From Mya arenaria (Eukaryota > Mollusca > Bivalvia > Myida > Myidae): 64,000 bases of DNA. The translations under genes and the position numbers were made by a program. Shown piece by piece: positions 1 to 12,700 of the stretch. Each line of letters opens with the position of its first letter. The stretch's first letter is position 1. The notes under the pieces were generated by a model. The model saw only the letters and a list, made by a program, of their open reading frames with translations, was not told where the DNA came from and searched no databases. Location: assembly GCF_026914265.1 (NCBI RefSeq), contig NC_069130.1, positions 930,001 to 994,000 on the forward strand. Reading direction: 5' to 3'.

Positions 1-669
1 TACCAAAGTAGTATCATGTTTAAACTATGACAAAATAGGGCTTGATGGAAATTCCTTTTTTTACCTTTCACAGTATTAGAGCAGCACCTGCATGGTTCAA
101 TCTGTAGAGATCTGGGAGATTTTCCCTGCCCCACCCACAGGCCATGCAAGTTTGAGAGGCGACGCAGACTTTTGTCCGCGCTCATTCGGAGTACCTTCAG
201 CATATGTCAACTACCGACCGAGTGCACCCGGCTCATACCTATGTGTTGACACTATTAGGTCAGTGTAAACTGATAAAACAGTCAATTAAAATAAAAGGAC
301 GTTCTGTCACGAAATGTGTCGTTCTCAATTGTGACTTTGACAGACTGTCTTGATTGACGTTAATCGATTAAAACGGTTAACAAACACCATTAGTTAAAGC
401 ATTTCTCATATCATATGCACGATAACTCGTGCTTACACAGGCACGTAGTGAAACAGATACCAAAAATAATGGTACAATGTATATATATGCATTTGGAATA
501 AATAAATGTTCAAATACATAATGTACAGCAGCTATACTGAACCTTTTATTCATATGGCAAGCAAGGGAATTTATTGCTACTGTACTATACCGTAACTAGA
601 ACTTTGGAAGTATTGGACGTTGATGTCAAATGCTTTAATGAGGAACGTAACTTAAAGAGATTGATGTAA
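1..669. other. Intergenic sequence, no gene seen
   Basis: I see no exon-like open frame with splice sites, no tRNA-like sequence and no terminal inverted repeats here. The sequence is AT-rich single-copy-looking DNA ending where the TGAGR-type array begins. A gene continuing from further left cannot be excluded. Confidence 0.4.
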
Positions 670-2110
670 GGTGGTTAGGTATGGGGAGTGAGCGAGCTAG
701 CATGTGGTGTGGTAAGTTCAGATGATGTAAAATTAGGTAAGGGTTTTATATTACTTAGTATGAAAATGTGAGGTGAAGTGTGAGTTAGATGAGACCACTT
801 GAGATAAGGGAGATAAGAATACCTCAGTTGATGTGATATTATGTGAAGTGAGGTAATATGAAGTGAGATGATGTTGTTTGAAGTGAAGTGAGGTGATTTT
901 ATGTCAGGTAAAGTGCGATTGGGTTAGATAGGATTATATTATATAAAATGACGGGAGATGTTCAAGTGAGTTGAAAATATTAAAGATGACGTGAAATGGG
1001 GTGAGGTAAGGTGTAATAAGGTGAGATAGGGTGAAATGAGGTGAAGTGAAGTGATGTGATGTGGGTTAAGGTAAAGTGAGATGAGTTCAGATAGGATTAG
1101 CTGATGTGAGATGAAGTCATGTCGGGCAAGATAAGATGAGGCGAAATGACCTGGATTAAGGTGAGGTGAGATACAAAGAAATTATCAGATAACGTAAGAT
1201 GAACTGAACTGAGGTAAAGTGTTGTGAGATTATATGACGGGTAACATTAGCCGTGATGGATTGAAATTAGATGAAATAAAGATGAAGAAATTGTCGGCTA
1301 AAATGAGGTAAAGTGAGATGATATCAAAACAGATAAGCTGATGTGAGGAAAGATGAGTTACTATCAGACTCAGGTTCAGTGGGGTACAATTAAATTGTGC
1401 GATATGGGGAAATATATGGGTTAATATTAGATGGTGTAAGTTTTTTATATGATGTGAGATGATGTGAGGTGAGATGAGATCAAGCGAAATGAAGCGAGGA
1501 AGTGGAGTAGCTGACGTAAGATGATATGAGCTGAGGTGAAATCTAGTGAGATGCGGCGAGTTGATATAGTTTGAGATGAGGTGAGGTGTTTTAAGGTACT
1601 TGATGTGAAATGAGAGTGAGGTACGAGGACGTGAGAAAAGAATAATTGAGATGGATAAGGATAAGTTGAGGTGAAGTGAATTGGGATGAGGTCTCAAGAC
1701 GTAAAATGAGATGAAATTAAGTGGAGTGAGATGAGTTGAGATGCAATAAAAAGAAGTGAGAGAGGTAAGATTGGATGATATTGGACAAGCTTTTTTTTAA
1801 ATGAGATGAGGTAAGATGAGGTTAAGGTTAGTAATATAATGTGAACTTAAGTGACACGAAGTTTAATGAGTTGTATGATAATTAGTCAATGTGAGGAGAG
1901 GTGAGGTGAATTTAGATGAGATGGTAAAATACTGGATAAGGTATTGGTGGGTTGGGTAAAATTAGAATTGCTAGTGGCATGAAATAAGATGACTTCGAAT
2001 GAGATACGGTATAAGTCAGATTATAAGATGTGATATTTAGAATGATAAAGTGAGTTGAGTTGTTCAAAGCGAATATTTTTGGTAATTGTGGTGTGGTGAG
2101 ATGAGATTAT
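670..2110. repeat. Degenerate purine-rich TGAGR simple-sequence array
   Basis: About 1.4 kb in which the + strand is dominated by short words such as GTGAGATGAG, GAGGTGAG and TGAAGTGAAG. It looks like the decay product of a roughly 5-bp TGAGR repeat. The + strand is strongly purine-rich, with almost no C. A minus-strand open frame at 1230-1697 translates to Ser/His/Leu/Ile-rich low-complexity peptide and is a by-product of the repeat, not a gene. Confidence 0.8.
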
Positions 2111-2111
2111 T

Positions 2112-3360
2112 AGTATCGTCCATGGCCGAGAGTGTAAGATTATAAGTATCTTCCATGGCCGAGAGTGTAAGATAGGTTCATTCCGACCCGAGCGTAGGGT
2201 GTTTTGCGGAAACGAGGTTTACCGAATTTCCGCAAAACGCCCTGCGCGAGGGTCGGGATGAACCTATCTTACACGAGCGGCTATGGTAGATGCTTTTTTC
2301 TCCCACCTCAGTTAAACAAAATTAAGTAAAAATGTATTTTTTTGCCGGAACTCTTTTGTGCTTAGTGAAAAAAATTGCGTACGGATATGCATTAATTCGT
2401 GGTTGTCATGGATATTCGCGCAGTGATTCAGCGTGTGTAAATGGTCTGATCTATCTTTAAATAGTTCTAAGAAGAGTGAAGCATTATTTCTTGAAAGGTG
2501 CGTGAAAACTGTTTTTTGGTGACATTTAAAGCGAGAAATAATTAATTAGCGTTCTAAATATTGCCACCAGACAAGGTTTCCATGATGCGCTACAGACGAC
2601 AGTCTTCAACAAGGGAGGTAATTACAATGTGGTGACCATTAAAAGAAGTTCCATACGGGCATTTTATCTTCGCCCGTGGGCAAGATAGAATTTCTAGCAT
2701 GGTTAAATTAATGGATCTACGTATCTGAGGTGGGAGAAAGGTTCATTCCGACCCGAGCGTAGGTGTTTTGCGGAAACGAGGTTTACCGAGTTTCCGCAAA
2801 ACACCTTGCGCGAGGGTCGGGATGAACCTATCTTACACGAGCGGCTATGGTAGATGCTTTTTCTCCCACCTCAGTTAAACAAAATTAAGTAAAAATGTAT
2901 TTTTTTGCTGGAACTCTTTTGTGCTTAGTGAAAATAATTGCGTATGGATATGCGATAGCACGTGGTTGTCATGGATATCCGCGCAGTGATCCAGTTAATG
3001 TTAATAGTCAAATCGGTCTTTTTAAATAGTTATAAGGCGAATGAAGCATTATTTCTTTAATGGTGCGTGAAAACTGTTTTATGGTGACATTTGAAGCGAG
3101 AAATAATTAATCAGCATTCTAAATATTGCCACAAGACAAGGTTTCCATGATGCTACAGACGACATTCTTTAACAAGGGGGGTAATTACAAAGTGATGACC
3201 ATTAAAAAGGAGTTCCATACGGGCATTTTATCTTCGCCCGTGGGTAAGATAAGAATTTCTAGCATGGTTAAATTATTGGATCTACTTATCTGAGGTGGGA
3301 GAAAATAATATTTAGCATGGTTAAATTATTGGATCTACTTATCTGTAGTTGGGAGAAAAG
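2112..3360. repeat. Two tandem ~565-bp hairpin-headed elements plus a truncated third
   Basis: Each copy begins with a long palindrome: one arm contains GTTCATTCCGACCCGAGCG and GTTTTGCGGAAA, the other TTTCCGCAAAAC and GGGTCGGGATGAACC. In copy one the palindrome extends to about 2148-2292 (arms near 70 bp). It recurs at 2741-2850, a period of 565 bp. Each palindrome is followed by a common ~450-bp body ending in GAGGTGGGAGAAA. A third, truncated tail copy lies at about 3304-3360. Just before copy one, a ~32-bp unit containing CCATGGCCGAGAGTGTAAGA is repeated twice (about 2112-2170). No coding capacity is seen; this is probably a nonautonomous element or satellite seed. Confidence 0.75.
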
Positions 3361-3594
3361 GTGCTCATCAATACTTTGAGAATTTATTTTAGGCAAGGAG
3401 TTGCTTACAGGTAAGTGACATGAGGGATCTGAAATGAGATTGTAACAAGATATTTGCGATTAAGTGAGATAAGATTGATACTTTAGATTAAAGGTATAGT
3501 TTGAGGGAGATGTCTTACTGGCCGTTTATATAATTGCCGTTTTGTCTAACTACTGTCAAAGTTTACCTTTGGGTGTAGGTTTTAGAAAGTAATT

Positions 3595-3603
3595 ACTTCC
3601 GGG
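3595..3603 (+). promoter_or_regulatory. ETS-type motif upstream of UBE4B
   Basis: ACTTCCGGG lies about 155 bp upstream of the proposed UBE4B start codon. It matches the ETS/GABP core (CCGGAAGT on the other strand) common in promoters of broadly expressed genes. It is a motif match only. Confidence 0.3.
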
Positions 3604-3756
3604 TGAACCAGACGTTTCAACCTTTTTGTTTGTCACTGTTTTGATTCAGAACACACAAATAATATGCGTATGATTTGACCGGCTCACTAATCATAATAGA
3701 AATTTCATAAATCAGGCTATTTTCAGCCCATAACATCCAACTTTTCATTCCAAATC

Positions 3757-6700
3757 ATGAATGAATTAACTCAAGACGAGGTAATTCATCAGCTGTTTTC
3801 TCTGTTTTTTTCTTCTGTCAAACAATCATTCAAGTGTAAAAAATAATTCAAGCTATACGAGAATAATTAATTTGATAATAATTGTAGGTAAAGTTTAATG
3901 TTGTTGTTTTTTTAACTGATTAAAGGTACGGCGTAGGAGGTTGGCGAGGCTTCAGGGCAATGGAGGGTCATCGTCTTCACCCCCCGCTCAGTCAAGTCCT
4001 GTTGCCCCTTCCATAGAGAATGCACAAGCTAACACTGCTTCGACACCAGCTCAGGATGAGGTATAGCTGAAATAGATTGGCAAAACATTTTTTTCAAGAC
4101 TTGCCAGCTTTTGTGTTGCCTCAGGAAAATAACTTTGTTAGGCATTATTGTCAGCATCAGCTTTGGTGTTGTGGAATTCTATGTTTTGATATTCCCAGTT
4201 AATTGGGGGCTATATAGGAATCAAGCATTATGTCACATCTGTCCGCCCTGCATTATTGTCCCATCCATAACTTTTTCTTTTGTGGTGGGATTTATATTTT
4301 TTTTGGCAAAAGTGACCTCCATAAGATGATGACATGTCATGCGTGAGTCCTGGGACCCTAGCTTTAAAAAGTTTATGATCACCGATATAAACCTTTCTGA
4401 TGATAAGTGTTCATGTTTGGCCTATCAGGGTTCGAATTTCAGGGCTCTCACTAGGCTGAAATTTTTGGGAGAAGTGACTTCTCCCTTCAGTCAATTTAGG
4501 GAGAAGTGTGGAGACTTTAGGGAGAAGTGATACTTTCGTAACACCTGATACTTTTATGCCATACCACACACCTAAGTTTATATTCACATTCAAATTAATT
4601 GCTTTAACTTACTATATAAAATGTTCACAAATAATGTATCATTTTTGGCTCAACAAAAGTGTATTTGTCAATGTCACATAGTTTGTCTCCAAATAGCATC
4701 TAAAATGAATCAAAAACCAAGACAGCTAAGGATTTGAAACAATCAAAATGACCTTATAAATGAACTGTCAATATAGTAGGGGGACGAATCTTATTTTGGT
4801 ACGTTCGGGATGGGTACGAATGTCATATTCAGCTATGCTGTTATATACTTGTCTCTGGCTAAATAATTTTCAATATGCTGACATTTAAGAACCAAATGAC
4901 ATTTAAATCACTGTTCTTGATGAAATTTTTATCAATACATAATGGAAGGTTGAGAAATTTACTCGGAAATTTGTTTTGACAAAATGGCGATCTCGCCGAT
5001 TTTTAAGTCATAAACAGGAGAAAAATACTGTAAGTAAACACTACAAAAAGAAAAAAAAGAAGATATTTTTGTGTTTACAAATCATTTTTTTATCATGAAC
5101 ATTATACTAAAACCAATCAAATATTTGTTGATACGTCATGTTATTGATTTTCTTAGCGCCACCTTGCCGATGGCCCGTGATGGCTATGACCGTCTGCTTC
5201 AAAAACAACAATGTTTAAAATGTCTTGCATTGTTTGTTCAATACATTTATCAATTACTTTTTAACTTCTTTAATGCTTGACAAGATTGTCGCCTTTTCAA
5301 TCTGATTAAAACGAACTTATATCATTTGATCAGGGACTTCTCAATGTACATTCTGATTGGTTGACCATCAATAGCTCCGCCTACTGGTGATGTTTTGGTA
5401 ATTGGATGGCACGGGCCAATTATCGGATTAGGAGATTACTTAATTTTATGAATGGCAAATTGCGGTGTTTTGACTAATGTGACAGTGGTCAAATACTCGC
5501 TGATTGACAGATTTACAATGTGCTATTTTTTTCGGCGAAGTCAATGTCGCTTTGATGATACAAATGGGCGAAGTCTGGGGATTTTAGGCGACCACTTCGC
5601 CCAAGTCGCCCCCTCGCGAGAGCCCTGAATTTAACTTTGAGGAGCACTCGCAAAAGTTTGCGAGTGCATTTTGAAGCAACTTGCAAAATGAAAAATCCAC
5701 TTGCAATTTTATTATTTGCTTTATTCCCTTATAATATTGTCTAATTAAAGTAGAAATTTACACCTAAGACATATTATGAATATTAAAAAGTATCAATCTT
5801 GAGTGACTCGACTACTAGAACTTGTTGATGGCTTATTCTATTTGGTGGGTATGGGAAGACTCATCTGATGCTGGCAGCTTTTTGATAACAAAGCTGTCCA
5901 ATAATTTGACATTGTTCACTTTGTATATTTACCCTTGCCATCGGGTAATTTAATACCCATTCGACAAGCACGCTACAGATTTCATTAAGTCTGTAAGTAT
6001 TAAAATCAATAACATTATAGATTTCAAATAAAAAAAAGCAACAGTAAATGTAGCGTGGATACTCTGGACCATGAAATATATCGATCGACGAAGTCTATTC
6101 ATTTTGACAGTTGGGCGAAAATATATTCAAAGGATGATGGGGTTTACATATAGTGCGCGAAAGCCCTAAATTTAGCCAATGATTGAACTAGGTGATTACG
6201 TCATTCGTATTCACTTTGTATAATGCATGCCTCGGAGCATCCCGGAAAGATTCAAGATAAAACTCGGCCTTTTCCGTATTTGTTCTATTTTTGAAAACTT
6301 ACTAGAGCGTGACTCCGTACTGTCTTCTTCTTCATACTGGCAGTGTAAACATGCCACTTATAGGCTGTTGACACTCGACTACATAGCGGAGTAAAGTTAA
6401 TGTTTATTCTGCTTTCCTTTAAACATTTTCTGGTCTAGAAAAAGTCACTCGCAGAATTTTGCGAGCTTGAATAAAAGTCACTCGCAATTTGTAAATGTCG
6501 CTCGCATTTTGCGAGTATGCGAGTCTAAATTCGAACCCTGTCTATAACTTCGTCATTGATGGTCAGATTTTGAAATGATTTCACCACACTCGTATCCCTA
6601 GCCAATGTCACTGCCTGGTTTGCTTCTTAATCTGGGTTTCATCGACAACGGGATATGAGTGAGCCCTTAAAAATTATATATTTGACTGAACTTCTTTGAG

Positions 6701-9700
6701 CTTAATGCACTGTGAGTTGTAACAAAAGTAAGTATCCAGAATATAAAGAAGGGACTCCTGCCCCTAACACCTTTAGCCACAACTGTGGGGCTGGCCTTAG
6801 ATGGCTTGCATAATTATATACAAACGTCAGAAACACAATATGACTGAATATATGGCCATAAATGTAACTGATAATCATTAACATTTTCATTCAATTTTAA
6901 GGCTGTGAACCCTCCCAGCCTGGTGAGTGAGGCATCTAACAGTTCTTCCAGCTCAGTCATGTCAACACCGAGCACCAGGACCCCTCCAGGTAGTATCTTT
7001 CAACAAAGGCATATTTTCAGGGACAGAGCATTTGCTAAATTTAGTTAAAGTGATAGGAAGTTTCTCCTATTAATAAATTTTGTGTTTAATATTGGATTTG
7101 ATCTTAATGAATTACTAGAATTGCTTTTAATTTTTGTTGCCATTTTCCCTTAGTGTATATATACTCTTTGATGCAGATATTGAAAATGGTGCCTGCCCTT
7201 GTTAAGCAATTAAATGTAAAGAACATGGTTTTGTGCATTTCAGGGTCATTAAGAGTTGACAGCACACCGCAATTGCATACACCTTCTTCTGAAATGGACT
7301 GCTCAGAGAAACAGTAAGTTTAACTAGTAAAAATTTGACTGTTTAAGAATTATATATAGCCAGTTGATGGTATTTTACCTCTTTCCTCATGTCAACCATA
7401 AAAAAGTTGTTTTGTGATCGCATTCTCTATTTTTGAAGATAAACATATTAATAAAAAAAAATTTAGGCCTCAAAAAAAGAGGTTTGTTTCTGGTTGGGTT
7501 TTAAAAAAATACATGATTGCAAGGCAATTAATTGAATTACACCACTTCTTTCCATTTCAAATCAGATTTACATTCGTATTTGCAAAGCTGCAAATCCCTT
7601 TGGACCGAGTGGTAGACCAATAAAAAAGAAGAAATATATATAATTATATTCTTATGCCCCTGAAGGGCAGCATATAGTAATCAGACTGTCTGTCTCCGCG
7701 GTTTCCCATCAGTAACTGAAGAAGGCTAAGGCCCAGAGACCTCAAACTTGGTAGGCAGGTTGGTAATGACCTGCAGATGAAACCATATGATTTTGATGTC
7801 AGTGGATCAAAGGTCAAGTTTGTGGTGACCTTCTGCTGAAAATCTATTTCTTATCAAAAACTAAAGAATGCTTAGGCCCAAAGATGAGTTGACATCCACT
7901 CAATCTTGAGTGACTTATCATTTTCATGTGCATGCTGTGCTATTTAAAATTGTTACGAATCAATATTTTCAAACTTTTTGTGAAAGTAGGTTAGGTCATC
8001 AAGAAATAAGTCACAAACTCAAGTCTAGCTAACCATACAGGCCCATATACTATTGGCTGTCAAATAAGGCTTCGGGAACATTTGTCACATTCCTGTGACA
8101 GCTCATATTTTTATTGGTCTTTTGCTAAAATTTACAATCTGTCTACTTTTTTAGGCCTTAACAGCTGATAAATCAGGCTTTTATGATAAATAAATTCCTC
8201 TGAAGAATATTTCAATATCAGAAATATAAAAAGCCATTATTTCACAGAAGCCAGTCTCAGATGGATGTAGATTCTGGCATTGAGACAATGGAGGTAGATG
8301 AAGTGGAGATGAAGCATGATGTCAAACGTAGGAGGGTATGTATGGGTTAATAAATCACCAAAGTCAGGTTCCCCATAAGACATGGCCTCAATATCACACA
8401 AATACTACAGCAAATTCCCAATCTCATTTCATTTTGACATAGCTACATTGCATGTTTTTATATCTCTTACTTTTTTAAAAGCGCATTCTCTTATAGATTA
8501 TGTTGATAAGAAATTCAGTGTTAATATGTAGAAAAGTGACTATACAGCAAAAAATTGTACTCGCGTCCAATTAAAAAAAAAAGTTGATACACAAGTACAT
8601 TTTTGCTTGAGAAATACTTTTCTGTAGAATATTGAGCAATTAATTCACAAGATAATGTGCTTTTTAAAGGTGGAATTTATTAATCAAACCATGCTGTTAT
8701 GTTAAAAAATGAGTTGCCTGATTAGTCTAATTCAATGGTCCTTGATTTTCGGTAGCAGTGTGTGTCTTTATAAGTCATGTATGCAATGATTCAAAGGTTA
8801 GCTGTATGTTACCATAAACTATGTTGGTGGGATGAAGAAGGGCTAACATAATGCCTGAAATTACTACCCATAACTTTTACTGAATTCTGTTAAAATAAAC
8901 AGCCATTAAAAAGGCTACATTATTGTATTAGACAAACTTTTACAGATTAAAATGAAAGAACTAAAATAGTGCAAACATTAGGATGCTCCTTTACATACAC
9001 TATGTAACATGAACACAATATTATATTTATTTTCACTCTGGAAAATATCTTGAATCTCCTAGGATGCCAGTATTGGCTCTGAGGCAAGTGAGGATCAGAT
9101 GATAAACTCTATCTGCCGAGTGTTCCAAGTGTCGTTCAAGGAACCCAGCCCTGCCGCTATACACCTTCCTGAACTTGAAGAGACGCTCTCACAAGGTAAC
9201 TGAGTTCTGGATAATTGGTTTAAACTTATTCATATTAGGATTGTGAAGCACGTTATTACAGCATAATATTGATCACTCATTTGGCATAATGTTATACAAG
9301 AGTGTGGTTTTGTTTCTATGGGGAAATTTGAGTACCTGAAAAAACAACACTTAGCCATCTTGGTGACAACAAACCATACTCATACTCCCATGCTGAGAGT
9401 CAAATTTTGGACGCCTCAGTGAGAAACACTGCGCTAACATGGAACAATCTTGATTGTTTTGATATTCTCTCACATAAAGGTCTGAAACAGTTCTGATGTT
9501 AATATAAATTAGAATTGTTCATCTATGATCTAGCCATGCTACAGTGTAAGAGGCGACTTAAATACTGAGAACACTGTGGTTTACATGTTCAACTCATATT
9601 CCTTATACTCATCTCAATTAAATGTCATACTATCTGACCTGTTGCAAAGAAATTCAAAACCTCGTTATTTTGTTATTAATGATATGGGCATGTAACTGAT

Positions 9701-12700
9701 TACTTTCCGTTCTCAGGAGAGTGTGTGGACAAGAAAGAAGTGATTAACCAGACTGTGATGGAAGTGCTGTTCAAAATCAAGGACTCAGACACAAACCCTG
9801 TACTCCAGCTTAAGCCCATTACACCAGATATTTCTCCTATGAAACAGTATGGCTCTAGTCCTATGGGGTAAGTATTTATATTATAATATAAGTTAAAGTT
9901 TACCAGGGATTCCCCTAGGAGCTTTTAGCTTAAGGTCAATAGACCTTCAAGGTTGACATTATACCAGAAAGTTCTTCTATGAAACAGTACGGCTCCAGTC
10001 ATATGGGGAAGGTATATACATCATAAAATATGTAGAAGTTTACCAGATATTTCTCCTTGATTAGGGATTTCCTTAGGAATTTTCAGCTGAGGGTCTAAGC
10101 AGCTGAGGGTCCTTAGACCCTCAAGGTTGACAAATCGGGGTCAGGTAATTCTATCTGGTACCCTTTTATGGTTTTACTTTAAAAAAGTTAAGTAGGGGAG
10201 TTACAGACTTGCACTGTAAGTTTGTATGGTCCCTAACAAAATCATCAAATTAGGGACTCTGGTTTTTTCTGTGTTTGGGAAATCCTAGGTATTGCAGCTA
10301 AGCAGGTAACTTATAAATTAAAGTTTTAAAAAAATATTGTTTTTTTTACTATAGGGAAATTCATATTCATGTAACTATCTCAAAGTGAGAGTTACAGCAT
10401 ATTTTTGTTAATTAGTGCTACTAAAGGTATTTCATCATAATCAAGACAAAGGAAATTTGTATAATTAAAGAATATATAACATTGAAAAGGAGACTTAATA
10501 CCTTTAAAATTATGAGATGGATAATTAATTTCTTTATCATTTCACAGAGGAAGCCCTATGATGCCGACACCAGACACACCCCGAAGGGAATTCACCAGTA
10601 AGATGCCCCAGCCCCAGTGTAAGGAGGTGGAAATGGTCAACTATCTCCTTGACAGTTATGAGAGGGTCGCGGGAGAAGAGAGACTTGCTCCTAAGGTTGG
10701 AAGATTTCTTGTGATATTTGTAGACTAGTCAGCCAATATAAGGGCCACCCACAAAAATAGCATGTGCCTTATCAATCAATCTTGTCTGTCCGCATTGCTA
10801 ATCTTTTTTCTTCAAAACTGAAGCAAGCTCATTTAGTATTCTATCTGTGTAGAGCTATAAGTTACTGTAATGATCTCTTTATAAAATCTGCTTGTTAATT
10901 TGCAATGATTTATTTTGATACTTGATGATAAAAGATGTAGATGTTAAAATGTGTGTGTCCAATTCACAATTTATCACATTTTTGACCGGACCTCTTCTAA
11001 ACCTAAGACTTTAAAAACATAATCATTATTATACTATTAATCTAATTTCTTCTTTGTCTTGTTATATATATTTCACCATGTTTTACACAGCAAAAGTAAA
11101 CAAGTAGATGATAATATTATGCCAGAAGCAGGATTTGAACCTGGGTTCTCTAGGTCTGCAGTCTAGGACCATATCCATTACACACTGTAGACAGATAAAA
11201 ACTTGAGAGTTTTATTTAACATATAAACAAATGTAAATGTTAGTTCCTTAAACAAGGAAAATGGATATAACCTGGTTTAATGTATTCATTTAGATTACAT
11301 AACTTGTGTTGGTTACAGAGGGCGAGTGTTCCACCCATGAGTGACATGTTGGCGTCGGCCAGACACCAGTGTGCCTGTCATACTTCGCTTGTTCTCCAGG
11401 GGGTGCTTACTAAACCTAGGTATGTGAGGGGGTGGGAAAGGGGGTTGTGTTTTAGGGAGAGTAAATTAAAATGTTAACTTTTATTTATTAAATGTCTTTA
11501 AAAAAACAACTGCAATATTTACCTTAGGCAATTTAAACAGGAAACCTTGCTGTCAATATATTTGGCATCAGATAAAATCAACGCTCCTGTCTGCACATGC
11601 TATGACCTCATGAATTGTCAGGTGACGATACTAGTTACCAAGATGGCTGCCACATGTGTGTAACAGACTGCACAAATTGCTATGTGCACCTGTCTGGGTT
11701 CGAACCCACGACCTCTCGCTCTGCAAGTGGACACTCTACTGCATCGCTATAAAAGCTAGCTCTATAGCGAGACAGTATAAGTGCCGCTATATACACATCG
11801 AATATCCAGTTACACATGAATGATTTTTTTACTACTCTGTATTTTTTTTCTAAATAAAACACATTCAGTTATTTTTCTTTGTGCAAATTACTGCCTTCTG
11901 CTGTTTCTTTTTGTAGAAAAGGTGTCCATTTTCACCAAAATAAAATCATTATAATTTTCCCAATTTTGTGAACATAGTCTCCATGAATGAATAACAAAGT
12001 AACGTATTCAAAACAATTCACTGACATAAATATTATAAAGCATGTCAATAATAGATGGGGGCCGTTTCATTAAAGGATTTTAGTTGTAACTTCAACAATC
12101 TTAAATCTGTATAAAGATTAGCAATTATTATACATGTACATCGATTAGTTTTATTTACTCTACTTCGTGTTCATTTTCAATGCTGGCTCAAGTTCAATTC
12201 ACTCAAATAAGTAACAAAATAATGAAACTAGGACACTAAGATAATTTTAATTTACGACAAAAATCATTATTGAAATGCATCCCTGGTAAATATATGAATG
12301 CTATAAGAAATATTTTTTTTGGGAATATCATAATAAAAATGATACTTTACAGGTCATTAGCAGCCAGTTCCCTATTGTTACCATATCTTCTCTCACACAA
12401 CCTGCCCCGGGGTTTCATCACAGAGTTGGTCTTCAGCACGCACAGGGATAAGGACTCATTCAGGAAGGTATGTGGTTTTTAAGTGGGCAGATTTTTCTAT
12501 CTCTGATACCAAAAAGAACTTGGCGGAAGCCATACTTTTACCCATGCAATCTACAACGAGGGTTCCTCAAGAGTTGATGTTCAGCACTTATGGGGGTATA
12601 GACTCATTCAGAAAGGTCTGTGGATTTTTAAGTGGATTTTTACCTCATGTACAAAAGTGAAAAATGACCAGTGCTGTATCATATCCTGTATAAACTGTAG

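Noticed and set aside
1230-1697. 155-codon minus-strand frame
   Set aside because: Low-complexity Ser/His/Leu/Ile peptide produced by the TGAGR array.
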